This document shows positions 35,273 through 45,032 of a stretch of DNA of 64,000 nt, one piece after another. Where the stretch lies: assembly GCF_023156505.1 (NCBI RefSeq), contig NZ_JALNMJ010000013.1, positions 62,001 to 126,000 of the forward strand, given 5' to 3'. The notes under the pieces are model-generated. The model saw only the letters and a list, made by a program, of their open reading frames with translations, was not told the DNA's origin and did no database searches. This stretch comes from Roseibium sediminicola. Lineage in GTDB: Bacteria > Pseudomonadota > Alphaproteobacteria > Rhizobiales > Stappiaceae. Each line of letters starts with the position of its first letter. Position 1 is the first letter of the stretch. The position numbers and the translations under genes were made by a program.

Positions 35273-36184
35273 ATGAGAAATCTTTTTGTCCTCTTTTTGA
35301 TGTTTCTAGGTTTAGTCAGTTCGGCGCATGGCTCCGGCTCCATGAGCCAGCAGGAAGCCATCCGAATAAGCTCGGAGATGATGTCAGAGCTGGAACGAAT
35401 ACACGTTCGTTTAATGGATCTACTCGAAACGCAGGACATTGTTGACCGCCAACCCGAGCTGACCAAAATCAGCCGGGAACTCGAGAAAATTCAAATCCCG
35501 TTCCTAACTGCACTGAAATTGGATGACGAGGTCAAATCAACAGAGAACCAGGCTCAAAGGCAAAAATCGTATCTGCGGGAGCTTTGGAAATGTCAAAAGT
35601 CAGTTTCCAAACTTGCAAGATTTTCCGAACTGATCGTGCAGCCGGAAGTTCGTTTCCGCACTCCAAGCCTCATTCAAAAAATCTACTTTGATTTTTTGAG
35701 CATAAGTGAAGACTGCAGGTATCAGCTTGGCAAACAGCCGTCTCCTGGTCTCACAACACCTGCTGAAGTTTATCAGGCCTACTTAGAAGTCATGCAGCGC
35801 GTCCTCCTGGAAATGAAGGACCTGGATGATCCGAGTTTCTTGGCAGAGACCAAGTCGGACCCAAAGGAGTGGTTTTTCTTCAAGGAAAAAATGTATTGGC
35901 GCTTATATGCGGAAAACAGCTGGGATCTCCAACAGCTCTACGCAATAACATTCGAGATGAGTTTGCGCTCAAAAGACTACCGCCAGCAGGTGCAAGCGCT
36001 CAGCGCCTGTCAGTCGATGCATGGATCTTACCGGCAACTGGTTGATAAATTCGCCCTGGCCTTGGCGTTCGATCACCAGACCCTTTTCACGGAATCATCC
36101 CTGAACCGGCTCCTCACAAAGTTCGCTGAGTGTGAACGGGAGTTGGCTAGCCAAAGCGCTAAAGGACTTAGCAAATCGCAATAA
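35273..36184 (+). CDS. Secreted hypothetical protein, AT-richer orphan
   Basis: A 303-residue protein I do not recognise. It has a clean signal peptide (MRNLFVLFLMFLGLVSSAHG, cleavage after about residue 20). The mature part is mostly charged amphipathic helix with heptad-like stretches, for example around residues 30-105, and four to five scattered Cys (ELWKC, SEDC, LSAC, FAEC) that could form disulfides. Base composition and codon use are visibly AT-richer than both neighbours, suggesting recent acquisition. The frame is open back to 34961 through the repeat, but 35273 gives the signal peptide; MFASKI at 35240 is an alternative. No Shine-Dalgarno is obvious. Confidence 0.65.
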   Translation: MRNLFVLFLMFLGLVSSAHGSGSMSQQEAIRISSEMMSELERIHVRLMDLLETQDIVDRQPELTKISRELEKIQIPFLTALKLDDEVKSTENQAQRQKSYLRELWKCQKSVSKLARFSELIVQPEVRFRTPSLIQKIYFDFLSISEDCRYQLGKQPSPGLTTPAEVYQAYLEVMQRVLLEMKDLDDPSFLAETKSDPKEWFFFKEKMYWRLYAENSWDLQQLYAITFEMSLRSKDYRQQVQALSACQSMHGSYRQLVDKFALALAFDHQTLFTESSLNRLLTKFAECERELASQSAKGLSKSQ

Positions 36185-36394
36185 ACTTGCGAGAACTGCA
36201 GCAGCGCAGATCGTCCGTCAAACGCTCGACGGCATCCTCTCAATTCTCATCTCGGCCAAGCAACGCGCGAACCGGAACCGGAGAGCCATTTATCCCTGAA
36301 ACAGCTCAAGGACATCGGCGCCCCGATCCCGGATCTTCGCTTGGCTGCGTCCGGAATGACCGCGGTGTGATTATGCAGACCGACTGCTACACCC
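36185..36394. other. Convergent gap with a short palindromic repeat
   Basis: 210 bp between the orphan gene and the 3' end of putA. It contains GATCCCGGATCTTCGC followed by GCGTCCGGAATGACC (about 36330-36362), a degenerate form of a common alphaproteobacterial intergenic repeat. Otherwise I see nothing. Confidence 0.4.
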
Positions 36395-39300
36395 TCAATC
36401 GTCCGACGCGGCGACCAGGCTGGCGTTGCCGCCGGCCGCGGCCGTGTTGATCGAGACGACCTGTTCCAGCGCGAACCTTGTCAGGTAGGACGGGCCGCCG
36501 GCCTTCGGGCCGGTGCCGGAGAGACCGGAGCCGCCGAAGGGCTGGGTGCCGACAACCGCGCCGATGGTGTTGCGGTTGACATAGACGTTGCCGACGGAAA
36601 GCCGGTCGACGACCTTCTTCACCGTGGCATCGATGCGGCTGTGCACGCCGAGCGTCAGGCCGTAGCCGGTGCCTGCGATCTGGTCGAGCACCTTGTCGAG
36701 ATCCTTGGCTTTGTAGCGCACCACATGCAGCACCGGACCGAAGACCTCGCGGGTCAGGGCCTCGGCCTTGTCGAGCTCGATGATATGCGGAGCGACCCAG
36801 GAGCCGTTGGCGAGCTTGCCTTGCGGCGTCTGACCGGCAAAGCGCAGTTTCTGGCTCTCTTTCATATCCTCGATATGCGCGAGAATGCCGTCGCGGGCTT
36901 CGTCGTCAATCACCGGGCCGATATCCGTTGACGGCAGCCGCGGGTCGCCGAGGGAAAGTTCCTTTGCCGCGCCTTCGAGCATGGCCAGCAGGCTGTCGGC
37001 GACATCTTCCTGAACATAGAGTATGCGCAGGGCCGAACAGCGCTGGCCGGCGGAGCGGAAGGCCGACATCATGACGTCGTCGCAGACCTGCTCGGGCAGC
37101 GCAGTCGCATCGACGATCATGGCGTTGATGCCGCCGGTTTCCGCGATCAAGGGCACGATCGGGCCACGCTTGGTCGCCAGCGTGCCGTTGATTGCCCAGG
37201 CGGTCTCGGTGGAGCCGGTGAAGGCAACGCCCGCCACCGCCGGATGGGAGGTCAGCGCCGCGCCGACATCGCCCTCACCCGGCAGCAGGTAGAAGGCGTC
37301 TTCCGGAACACCGGCCTGATACATCAGCTTGGCGGTCTCATAGGCAATCAGCGGCGTCTGTTCCGCCGGCTTGGCGACAACAGCGTTGCCGGCCAGGAGC
37401 GCCGCGCTGATCTGGCCCAGGAAAATCGCCAGCGGAAAGTTCCAGGGAGAGATGCAGACAAAGACGCCACGGCCGCGGTGGCGGTAGCGGTTTTCCTCAC
37501 CCGTCGGGCCAGGCATCAAACGGCCTTCGCCGAATTGCGCGCGCGCCTCGGCGGCATAGTAGCGGCAGAAATCAACCGCTTCACGGATTTCGGCAATGCC
37601 GTCCGTCAGGCATTTGCCGGCCTCCATGGAAAGGATCATCATCAGCCGGTCGCGGTGTTCCTCCAGAAGGTCACCGACCTTGTCGAGCGCGGCGGCGCGC
37701 TCCTCGACCGGACGGCGCGACCAGGCCTCGAAGCCCTTGCGGGCGTTTTCAATGGCCTTGTGCGCGGTGTCCTTGTCGGCGAAGCGGACCGTGCCGACCC
37801 TGGTGCTGCCGTCCATCGGCGCGAACACCGGGTTGGCGTCGCCGACCGCTTTCAGTCCGGCGCCTAGCGGGCCGGCTTCGGTGAAAGGAGCGGTTGTCTT
37901 GGCCATGCCAGTGGTCAGAAGATTGCGTTCTGCTGCCCAGCCGAATTCGATGCCGTCGGAATTGTCGCGGCTGGCGCCGTAAAGCTCCTTCGGCAGCGGG
38001 ATCGAGCGGTTGACCGCGTGGTGGCCGTTGTCGAGCAGTTCGGCGGGCCGCTTGAGCAGATTTTCCGTTGGCACGGAGGCGTCACCGACAATGGTGACGA
38101 AGGAGGAGTTGGCACCGTTTTCAAGAAGACGGCGCACCAGATAGGCCAGGAGATCCTTGTGACCGCCGACCGGGGCGTAGATGCGGCAGGGGAACTTGTC
38201 CCGCTCGACCACGGATTTGTAGAGGCTCTCGCCCATGCCGTGGAGGCGCTGGAACTCGTAACCCTCGGCCTTGCCACCGGCGAGCTCGATGATCTGGGCG
38301 ACGGTGAGCGCGTTGTGGGTGGCGAATTGCGGATAGAGCACATCGCGGGCCGCCAGCATGCGCTTGGCGCAGCACAGATAGGAGAGGTCGGTCGCCGCCT
38401 TGCGGGAAAAGACCGGATAATTGTCCGCGCCGCCTTCCTGGGCGTGCTTGATTTCCGTGTCCCAATAGGCGCCCTTGACGAGGCGTACCATCAGCTTGCG
38501 ATTGGTCTTGCGGGCGGCCTTGACCAGCCAGTCGATCACATGAACGCCGCGCTTCTGATAGGCCTGGACCGCGAGGCCAAAGCCGTCCCAGCCTTCGGTG
38601 ACCGGGTCGTTCAAGAGCATGGCGATGACGTCGAGCGAGATTTCGAGGCGATCGGCCTCTTCCGCGTCGACGGTGAAGTTGAGATTGCGGTCCTTGGCCA
38701 TCTGCACCAGTTCGCGCAGCTTCGGCAGCAGCTCGTCACGCACGCGCTCGCCATTGACGGCCTCGTAGCGCGGATGCAACGCCGACAGCTTGACGGAGAT
38801 GCCCGGACGTTCGGGAAGCTTCTTGTCGCCCGCGGATTTGCCGATCGCCTCGATGGCCTTGGCATAGGACTGGAAATAACGCTCGGCGTCTTTTGCGGTG
38901 CGCGCACCCTCGCCCAGCATGTCGTAGGAGTAGCGGTAGCCCTTGGCTTCCTGGGCCCTGGCACGTTCGAGCGCCTTCTGGATGGTCTCACCCAGAACGA
39001 ACTGGTGGCCGAGCAGCTGCATCGCCTTGCGGGTCGCCACCCGCACGGTCGGCATGCCCATGCGCTTGACCAGGCTGGAGAGGATCGATTGCGGCGTGTC
39101 GCCCGGGTGCAGCAGGCGGGAGGTGACGCCCAGCGCCCAGGAGGAGGCGGAGACCAGCCAGGTGTCGGATTTCGGACCGGACGGATCGTCGAACCGGGCC
39201 GCGGCAAGCTTGTCCTCGATCAGCTTGTCGGCGGTCTTGGCATCCGGCACCCGCAGGAGCGCCTCGGCAAGCACCATCATGGCAAGGCCTTCGCGGGTGG

Positions 39301-39535
39301 TCAGGCCGAATTCGCGCATGAAGTCCTCAACACCGCCAAGGCCGACCTGAACGGAGCGCATGTCCTCGATGTAACCGCGGGCGCGCTGGTCGATCAGTTT
39401 CTCGACCACCGGATCGCCCTTGGCCTCTTTCAGAAGCGCTTCGACAAGCGGCTTGTCGTCCGGGGCATAGGCCGCACGGAACGGCTCGAGATCGGATGTT
39501 TCAAATGTCTTCATGGCTGCAGACGTTGCGGTCAT
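36395..39535 (-). CDS. putA: Bifunctional proline dehydrogenase / L-glutamate gamma-semialdehyde dehydrogenase
   Basis: Oxidises proline to glutamate in two steps, passing electrons from FAD to quinone and then reducing NAD. It has 1046 residues. The N-terminal arm and PRODH barrel (about 60-480) contain [16 protein letters not shown] and [15 protein letters not shown]; the aldehyde dehydrogenase domain (about 530-1000) contains [30 protein letters not shown] and the catalytic Cys in [10 protein letters not shown]. There is no N-terminal ribbon-helix-helix, so unlike E. coli PutA it cannot repress its own gene; the divergent Lrp-type gene fills that role. It has no extended C-terminal domain. 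Confidence 0.97.
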   Translation of the reverse strand: MTATSAAMKTFETSDLEPFRAAYAPDDKPLVEALLKEAKGDPVVEKLIDQRARGYIEDMRSVQVGLGGVEDFMREFGLTTREGLAMMVLAEALLRVPDAKTADKLIEDKLAAARFDDPSGPKSDTWLVSASSWALGVTSRLLHPGDTPQSILSSLVKRMGMPTVRVATRKAMQLLGHQFVLGETIQKALERARAQEAKGYRYSYDMLGEGARTAKDAERYFQSYAKAIEAIGKSAGDKKLPERPGISVKLSALHPRYEAVNGERVRDELLPKLRELVQMAKDRNLNFTVDAEEADRLEISLDVIAMLLNDPVTEGWDGFGLAVQAYQKRGVHVIDWLVKAARKTNRKLMVRLVKGAYWDTEIKHAQEGGADNYPVFSRKAATDLSYLCCAKRMLAARDVLYPQFATHNALTVAQIIELAGGKAEGYEFQRLHGMGESLYKSVVERDKFPCRIYAPVGGHKDLLAYLVRRLLENGANSSFVTIVGDASVPTENLLKRPAELLDNGHHAVNRSIPLPKELYGASRDNSDGIEFGWAAERNLLTTGMAKTTAPFTEAGPLGAGLKAVGDANPVFAPMDGSTRVGTVRFADKDTAHKAIENARKGFEAWSRRPVEERAAALDKVGDLLEEHRDRLMMILSMEAGKCLTDGIAEIREAVDFCRYYAAEARAQFGEGRLMPGPTGEENRYRHRGRGVFVCISPWNFPLAIFLGQISAALLAGNAVVAKPAEQTPLIAYETAKLMYQAGVPEDAFYLLPGEGDVGAALTSHPAVAGVAFTGSTETAWAINGTLATKRGPIVPLIAETGGINAMIVDATALPEQVCDDVMMSAFRSAGQRCSALRILYVQEDVADSLLAMLEGAAKELSLGDPRLPSTDIGPVIDDEARDGILAHIEDMKESQKLRFAGQTPQGKLANGSWVAPHIIELDKAEALTREVFGPVLHVVRYKAKDLDKVLDQIAGTGYGLTLGVHSRIDATVKKVVDRLSVGNVYVNRNTIGAVVGTQPFGGSGLSGTGPKAGGPSYLTRFALEQVVSINTAAAGGNASLVAASDD

Positions 39536-39653
39536 GAGAGCCTCCCAAAGTGGCCGCGCGCGGCCGTGTCACTAGATTTCCCTAAAATATCCCATCTGGA
39601 TGGCCGATTTCCCCTGTTTTTCACGCCTTAAACCGTGTATTTTCAGGCGAAAA

Positions 39654-39665
39654 TTCAAATTTGAA
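39654..39665. promoter_or_regulatory. Candidate PutR operator in the putA-putR intergenic region
   Basis: TTCAAATTTGAA is a perfect 12-bp palindrome within a longer AT-rich imperfect one, 12 bp before the regulator's start codon and about 120 bp from the putA start. Lrp/AsnC proteins bind AT-centred palindromes of this kind, and the spot suits both autoregulation and control of putA. Confidence 0.5.
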
Positions 39666-39677
39666 AGAATTTTCACT

Positions 39678-40133
39678 ATGCTCGATGCGATAGACCGGCG
39701 GATTCTGAGGGTCCTTCAACAGGATGGCCGCATCACCAACACCGATTTGTCGGAACGGATCAGCCTGTCGGCGACCGCGACGGCTGAACGCATGAAGCGG
39801 CTGGTGCGGGACGGCTATATCGAACACTTCTCCGCCAGCCTCGACCCAAAGAAGGTCGACCGGGGCCTGCTGGTGTTTGTCGAAATCCGGCTGGAGCGGA
39901 CTTCGCCGGAGATTTTCGATGCTTTCAAGATCGCCGTGGAACGCTCCCCCGACGTGTTGGAATGCCACATGGTGGCCGGTGGTTTTGATTATCTGATGAA
40001 AAGCCGGGTCAAGGACATGGAAGCCTATCGCGCGTTTCTGTCCGACGTGGTGCTGACCTTGCCGGGCGTGCGCGAAACACACACCTACGCGGTCATGGAG
40101 GAAATCAAGGACACCCACATCCTGCCGGTCTAG
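39678..40133 (+). CDS. putR: Lrp/AsnC-family regulator, probable proline-responsive activator of putA
   Basis: A 151-residue regulator. The N-terminal winged helix-turn-helix spans IDRRILRVLQQDGRITNTDLSERISLSATATAERMKRL-type sequence (about residues 4-45), and the C-terminal RAM effector domain includes GGFDYLMKSRVKDMEAYRAF. It is divergent from putA with 142 bp between. In Agrobacterium and Rhodobacter the same arrangement encodes PutR, which activates putA when proline is present; the role here is inferred from that. ATG 39678 is the family start; the frame is open further upstream. Confidence 0.87.
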   Translation: MLDAIDRRILRVLQQDGRITNTDLSERISLSATATAERMKRLVRDGYIEHFSASLDPKKVDRGLLVFVEIRLERTSPEIFDAFKIAVERSPDVLECHMVAGGFDYLMKSRVKDMEAYRAFLSDVVLTLPGVRETHTYAVMEEIKDTHILPV

Positions 40134-40234
40134 CGCTGCTTGATCACAATGTTCACAAAGCCTTGTCTTGACCGTGCGATGCACCCTGCGCGAGGGATCA
40201 GGATCGGCCATGCCCCGACACCGAGGACTTTTCC

Positions 40235-41464
40235 ATGACACGACGTTTCGCCGCCACGCTTGGTCTTCTTGGAACCCTGCTCCTGCCACTTCCCGGCACG
40301 GCGCAGGAAACGGATCCGGCAACCTCCCAGGAATGGCAAAGCGTGCTGGAAGAGGCCAGGGGCCAGACCGTCTATTTCCACGCCTGGGGCGGCGAGCCGC
40401 GCATCAATGCCTATATCGGCTGGGCCGCCCGGGAAGTGGAACGCGATTTCGGCGTCCGGGTGATCCACGTCAAGGTCAGCGACACCGCCACGGTCGTTTC
40501 CCAGGTGCTGGCGGAAAAATCCGTCGGCAAGGCCTCCGGCGGGGCGGTCGATCTCATCTGGATCAACGGCGAAAATTTTGCCGCGATGAAGGAACAGGGC
40601 CTGCTCGCGGAGCAGGGCTGGGCCGAGACCCTGCCCAACTGGCGCTATGTCGACGTGGAAAACAAACCCACGGTGAGCGTGGATTTCACGGTGCCGACGG
40701 ATGGTCAGGAAAGCCCCTGGGGCATGGCCAAGCTGGTGTTCATGTATGACAGCGCCCGGCTCGACACGCCCCCGGCAACGCTCCAAGCGCTCCTCGACCA
40801 CGCCAAGGCCCATCCCGGCCGGTTCTCTTATCCGCAACCGCCGAATTTTTATGGCACGACCTTTTTGAAACAGGTTCTGGTGAGCACCGTCGAAGACAAG
40901 GCCGCCCTTTCCAGACCGGTCGACGATGCCGACTTCGAGGCGCTGACTGCGCCGCTGTTTGCCTACCTGGACGACTTGCACGGGTCTTTGTGGCGGCAGG
41001 GTGAGGCGTTTCCTCAGAATGCCTCGCACATGCGCCAGCTGCTCGCGGACGGCGAACTCGACATCGCCTTTTCCTTCAATCCGGGCGATGCCGCAGGGGC
41101 CATCGCCAATGGCGAACTGCCGCCCAGTGTGCGCACCTTCGTGCTGGATGGCGGCACCATCGGCAACACCCATTTTGTCGCGATCCCCTTCAACAGTTCC
41201 AACAAGGCCGGTGCCAAGGTGTTCGCGGATTTCCTGCTGACGCCGATGGCCCAGACCCGCAAGCAGGACCCGGAAATCTGGGGCGATCCGACGGTACTGA
41301 ACGTCGCCGCGCTGCCGGCCAATGAGAAGGCCCTGTTCGAAGCTCTCGATCTCGGACCGGCCACCCTGTCGCCGGAGGACCTCGGCCCTGTACTGCCCGA
41401 GCCGCATCCGAGCTGGGTCGCGGCCCTGGAAGACGCCTGGCTGCAACGCTACGGCGCGGAATGA
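40235..41464 (+). CDS. YnjB-like ABC transporter substrate-binding protein
   Basis: A 409-residue periplasmic binding protein of the extracellular family 1/YnjB type. Its signal peptide ends at GTAQ (about residue 24). The mature protein has VYFHAWGGEPRINAYIGWAA, VDLIWINGENFAAMK, SPWGMAKLVFMYD and IAFSFNPGDAAGAI, which is characteristic of YnjB. It heads an operon with a fused permease and an ATPase. The substrate of YnjBCD systems is not established; thiamine-like compounds have been suggested from fold similarity. Confidence 0.9.
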   Translation: MTRRFAATLGLLGTLLLPLPGTAQETDPATSQEWQSVLEEARGQTVYFHAWGGEPRINAYIGWAAREVERDFGVRVIHVKVSDTATVVSQVLAEKSVGKASGGAVDLIWINGENFAAMKEQGLLAEQGWAETLPNWRYVDVENKPTVSVDFTVPTDGQESPWGMAKLVFMYDSARLDTPPATLQALLDHAKAHPGRFSYPQPPNFYGTTFLKQVLVSTVEDKAALSRPVDDADFEALTAPLFAYLDDLHGSLWRQGEAFPQNASHMRQLLADGELDIAFSFNPGDAAGAIANGELPPSVRTFVLDGGTIGNTHFVAIPFNSSNKAGAKVFADFLLTPMAQTRKQDPEIWGDPTVLNVAALPANEKALFEALDLGPATLSPEDLGPVLPEPHPSWVAALEDAWLQRYGAE

Positions 41465-41477
41465 ACGGACGGGAGCA

Positions 41478-43184
41478 TTGACCGGCAGGCGGCATTCGTT
41501 TCCTGAGATCCCGACACTTCTGGTCGCGCTCCTGCTGGCGGGACCCGTCCTGGCGGGGCTGGCGGGAACGGTCCTGCCGGCCTTCGGCTATCTTCCGGTG
41601 CTCGGCTATGACAGAATCTCGCTCGAGCCGTTCCGTGAACTTCTCGCGGCACCAGGCCTTGCCCGGTCCGCCCTGCTCAGCTTCGGCACCGGCCTCGTCG
41701 CGTCGCTGCTCTCGCTCGCCATCGTGCTGGTCTTTGCGGCGGGCTGGGCCGGCACGGCGACTTTCCAACGCCTGAGCCGGTTCCTGTCACCGCTTCTCTC
41801 CGTGCCGCATGCCGCCGCGGCCATCGGCCTCGCTTTTCTGATCGCGCCCTCCGGCTTTCTGGTGCGCGCCCTCTCGCCCTGGGCGACAGGTTGGACGCGG
41901 CCGCCGGATCTTCTGATCCTCAACGACCCGCTCGGCCTCAGCCTGACTTTCGGCCTGGTGGCCAAGGAGGTGCCGTTCCTGTTCCTGATGACGCTCGCGG
42001 CCCTCAGCCGTCCGCATATCCGCGACTTCTACCGGGCCGGTGCAAGTCTCGGTTATGGCCGTATGGCGACGTTTTTCAAGATCGTGCTGCCGCAGATCTA
42101 TCCGCTGATCCGTCTGCCCGTTCTCGCGGTAATCGCCTACGCGACCTCGGTGGTCGATGTCGCCGTCATCCTCGGACCAACGACGCCCGCGCCGCTTGCT
42201 CCCAGACTGGTCGGCTGGATGAGCGATCCGGATCTTTCCAGGCGGCTGACGGCCTCCGCCGGTGCCCTGCTTCAGCTCGGTGTCACGTCTGCGGCCCTGC
42301 TGGTCTACCTGATCCTGGAACGGCTGGCCCTTTCGGGATTGCGTGGCCGGCTCGCCAGCGGCCACCGCCATCGCCATGACGGCGCTGCCCGGCACGCGGG
42401 CCTTGCCCTGATGGTCGCTGTCATCACCGTGATGATGCTGTCGCTCCTGTTACTCGGCCTCTGGTCCATGGCGCGGTCCTGGTGGTTTCCCGCACTGCTG
42501 CCTCAACGCTGGGATCTCATGCGGCTGGCCGACACTTTCACGATGGGAGCTCCGGCGCTTTGGGCAACGCTTGCGCTCGCTGTCACCACGGCCGGCCTTG
42601 CAACGGCCCTGACCCTGTGGCTGCTGGACGCCCGCAGCCACAACAACAGGCCATCGGGGCGCAGGCTGAAGGCGCTTGTCTTCCTGCCGTTGCTCCTGCC
42701 CCAGATCGGTTTTCTGTTCGGGCTGCAGATGCTGTTTCTGCTTGCCGGAATGAGCGGGTCCTTTCCGGCTGTGCTGCTGGCCCAGCTGGTGTTCGTGTTT
42801 CCCTATGCCGTGCTGTCCTTAAGCGATTCCTGGGCGCGGCTGGACCCGCGCTACACCAAGGCGGCGGCATCCATCGGAGCGTCGCGGGCACGGATTTTCT
42901 GGCAGGTGCGTCTGCCGCTTCTCCTGCGGCCGGTGCTCACCACGCTTGCCGTTGCCGCGGCCGTTTCCGTCGGCCAGTATCTGCCGACCCTGATGATCGG
43001 CGCGGGCCGGATCGTCACCGTGACCACCGAAAGCGTCGCGCTGGCCAGTGGCGGCAATCGCCCGGTGGCCGCACTCTATGCCTTGCTGCAGCTGCTGATC
43101 CCGCTGACAGGCTTTGTGCTGGCCGCCCTGATCCCGGCCGTCCTGTACCGCAACCGGGCCGCCATGCGGCTGGAACGGGGTTGA
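41478..43184 (+). CDS. YnjC-like ABC transporter fused permease
   Basis: About 568 residues; two membrane domains joined in one chain, each ending in a coupling motif of the EAA type (RAGASLGYGRMATFFKIVLPQIYPL and AAASIGASRARIFWQVRLPLLL). Roughly twelve hydrophobic helices are visible. No ATG lies at the expected start; TTG 41478, preceded by GGGAG, is the best candidate, which leaves 13 bp after the binding-protein stop. The frame is open upstream inside that gene, so the start is uncertain. It forms the membrane channel of the YnjBCD-type importer. Confidence 0.85.
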   Translation: MTGRRHSFPEIPTLLVALLLAGPVLAGLAGTVLPAFGYLPVLGYDRISLEPFRELLAAPGLARSALLSFGTGLVASLLSLAIVLVFAAGWAGTATFQRLSRFLSPLLSVPHAAAAIGLAFLIAPSGFLVRALSPWATGWTRPPDLLILNDPLGLSLTFGLVAKEVPFLFLMTLAALSRPHIRDFYRAGASLGYGRMATFFKIVLPQIYPLIRLPVLAVIAYATSVVDVAVILGPTTPAPLAPRLVGWMSDPDLSRRLTASAGALLQLGVTSAALLVYLILERLALSGLRGRLASGHRHRHDGAARHAGLALMVAVITVMMLSLLLLGLWSMARSWWFPALLPQRWDLMRLADTFTMGAPALWATLALAVTTAGLATALTLWLLDARSHNNRPSGRRLKALVFLPLLLPQIGFLFGLQMLFLLAGMSGSFPAVLLAQLVFVFPYAVLSLSDSWARLDPRYTKAAASIGASRARIFWQVRLPLLLRPVLTTLAVAAAVSVGQYLPTLMIGAGRIVTVTTESVALASGGNRPVAALYALLQLLIPLTGFVLAALIPAVLYRNRAAMRLERG

Positions 43185-43189
43185 TCAAG

Positions 43190-43846
43190 ATGCAAGCGTG
43201 CGATGCAAGGACGGGCCTTGTACTGGAAAATGTCGCCATCCGCCTCGGCGGCCGACTGCTGCTTCAGGTCGACTGCCGGATCGACGCGGGCTCTGTCCTG
43301 ACGATCATGGGCGAAAGCGGCAGCGGCAAATCGAGCCTCCTCGATTTCATCGCCGGGTTCCTGCGCCCGGACTTTCAGGCGTCGGGCCGCGTTCACCTGA
43401 AAGGCCGCGACCTGACAGACCTGCCCGCGCAGGAGAGGCATGTCGGCCTGATGTTTCAGACGCCGCTCCTGTTCCCGCACATGTCCGTGCTGCAGAACCT
43501 GCTCTTCGCGATCCCGCCCGGAATCCGGCAACGGTCCTTGCGCCGCGACATGGCGGAACAGGCCCTTGCCGATGTCGGCCTGGCAGGATTTGCCAACCGT
43601 GACCCTGCAACGCTTTCCGGTGGACAACAGACCAGGGTCGCGCTGATGCGCACGCTGCTCGCCGATCCGCACGCGCTGCTGCTCGACGAACCCTTTTCCA
43701 GCCTGGACAGAACCCGGCGAGCCGATATTCGCGCACAGGTCTTCGAGGCCGCGCGGCGCAAAAGCCTGCCGGTGCTGCTGGTCACTCATGATGAGGAAGA
43801 TGCCGAGGCCGCGGGTGGCGAGGTTTTTCGGCTGGACCAGGCTTGA
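43190..43846 (+). CDS. YnjD-like ABC transporter ATP-binding protein
   Basis: A 218-residue ATPase. Walker A is GESGSGKSSLL, the Q-loop is GLMFQTPLLFP, the signature is LSGGQQTRV, Walker B LLLDEPFSSLD and the switch His is in LLVTHDEED. ATG 43190 is 5 bp after the permease stop; a TTG at 43181 would overlap it. The third gene of the YnjBCD-type operon. The next gene is convergent, separated by an inverted repeat. Confidence 0.9.
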   Translation: MQACDARTGLVLENVAIRLGGRLLLQVDCRIDAGSVLTIMGESGSGKSSLLDFIAGFLRPDFQASGRVHLKGRDLTDLPAQERHVGLMFQTPLLFPHMSVLQNLLFAIPPGIRQRSLRRDMAEQALADVGLAGFANRDPATLSGGQQTRVALMRTLLADPHALLLDEPFSSLDRTRRADIRAQVFEAARRKSLPVLLVTHDEEDAEAAGGEVFRLDQA

Positions 43847-43931
43847 GGTGCTGCGGATGGTTTTGTCGCGGCGAATGAAACGAGGAGGCTCGAGGTGGCC
43901 TCCGGAAGTACGCATTGGCTAACGCCGCTTA

Positions 43932-44088
43932 CCCCCACCCTTGATCCCTCCCCACAAGGGGGAGGGAGACGCAAGCGGCGCTTTCCCGAAAGGAAAACGA
44001 ATTCATCATGCGCCATTCGTCACTGTCCGAGGTGAATTGGCACAGCCTGATCCCCCTCCCCCTTGTGGGGAGGGGTTAGGGGTGGGGG
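43932..44088. repeat. Inverted repeat pair of C/G-rich CCCTCCCCACAAGGGGGAGGG type
   Basis: The left arm (43932-43967) and the right arm (44050-44088) are near-perfect inverted copies, about 36 bp each, with the core CCTCCCCACAAGGGGGAGG, itself self-complementary. The spacer is about 80 bp. It lies between the convergent 3' ends of the ABC ATPase gene and bfr, in a 316-bp gap where I see no gene. Confidence 0.85.
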
Positions 44089-44162
44089 TACGCAGCATTC
44101 GCGTTCAGAAAGTCAACGGTGCCGCGGATACGGAGCAGATCACCTGCCGCGCACCCAAAAGA

Positions 44163-44648
44163 CTACTCCGCCTGGTCGGCGGATTTCGCCTGCAGTAGGG
44201 CGTAATTGTCGATGCCGATCTGTTCGATCAGGCCGAGCTGGGTTTCCAGGAAGTCGATATGGCCTTCCTCGTCGGCGAGCAGACGCTCGAACAGGGCCAT
44301 GGTGACAAAGTCGCCCAGCTCCCGGCAGACTTCGCGGGCTTCCTTGTAAAGCGCGCGGGCCACATATTCCGCCGCCAGGTCGCCTTCCAGACACTCCTTC
44401 AGCGACTGGCCGATACGCAGCGGGTCGAGGGTCTGCAGGTTCGGCAGGCCTTCCAGGAAGATGATCCGGTCCATCAGCTCCTGGGCATGGGCGCGTTCCT
44501 CGTCGGCCTCGACCAGTTCCTTGGCGGCCAGCTTGCCATAGCCCCAGTCCTCCAGCAGACGGGCATGGACCCAGAACTGGTTGACCACCGTCAACTCATG
44601 ACGCAGCGACTTGTTCAGATATTCAATGACGCGCGGTTCGCCCTTCAT
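44163..44648 (-). CDS. bfr: Bacterioferritin lacking the heme-ligand methionine
   Basis: A 161-residue four-helix iron-storage protein that aligns with E. coli Bfr without gaps through residue 130. All six ferroxidase ligands are present: Glu18, Glu51, His54, Glu94, Glu127 and His130. The axial heme ligand Met52 is Arg here (ADEERAHAQ), and the redox-active Tyr25 is Phe (NQFW). So it should oxidise and store iron but not bind heme at the usual site, unless paired with another subunit. bfd lies 15 bp upstream on the same strand. Expected to form a 24-mer in the cytoplasm. Confidence 0.93.
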   Translation of the reverse strand: MKGEPRVIEYLNKSLRHELTVVNQFWVHARLLEDWGYGKLAAKELVEADEERAHAQELMDRIIFLEGLPNLQTLDPLRIGQSLKECLEGDLAAEYVARALYKEAREVCRELGDFVTMALFERLLADEEGHIDFLETQLGLIEQIGIDNYALLQAKSADQAE

Positions 44649-44663
44649 AGGCCCTCTCCCTGG

Positions 44664-44906
44664 TTACCGGCCGACGGCCCGCTTCCGCGGCCCGGTTCCC
44701 GGTTTCGATGCTTCGGTTTCTTCAGAGCTTTTTTCGTGAATGATGTCAATCACCGCCGGAAAACATCCCCCGCAGCGCGGGCGGCAGCCGAGATGCCGGA
44801 AAACAGCCCCCGGGGTCGGCACCTTGCCGTTCGGGTCCGCGCGCATTTCCTCCGCCGCCTCGCGAAGCTGCTTGTCAGACAGGACGTTACAGGAGCAAAT
44901 GATCAT
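44664..44906 (-). CDS. bfd: Bacterioferritin-associated ferredoxin
   Basis: An 80-residue [2Fe-2S] protein of the BFD family that docks on bacterioferritin and delivers electrons to release stored iron. The cluster ligands are the Cys pair CSC at residues 4 and 6 and a C-terminal cluster GCRPRCGGC. A basic tail follows. It is first in the bfd-bfr operon. Docking of Bfd in Pseudomonas passes electrons through the heme, so its pairing with a bacterioferritin that lacks Met52 is unexpected. Confidence 0.9.
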   Translation of the reverse strand: MIICSCNVLSDKQLREAAEEMRADPNGKVPTPGAVFRHLGCRPRCGGCFPAVIDIIHEKSSEETEASKPGTGPRKRAVGR

Positions 44907-45032
44907 TGTAGGATCCGGCGCGCGTCCTCATATGCGGGACAGAGTGGCATTGACGAATTCCAGCGAAATATCGAAACTCGACCATAAGAGTCAACTTTTT
45001 CCGGACCGCCGGAAGCCAGACAAGGGAACATC

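Noticed and set aside
43932..44088. The paired C/G-rich repeats considered as a CRISPR array.
   Set aside because: Only two copies in inverted orientation, no regular spacers and no cas genes; they form a simple inverted repeat.
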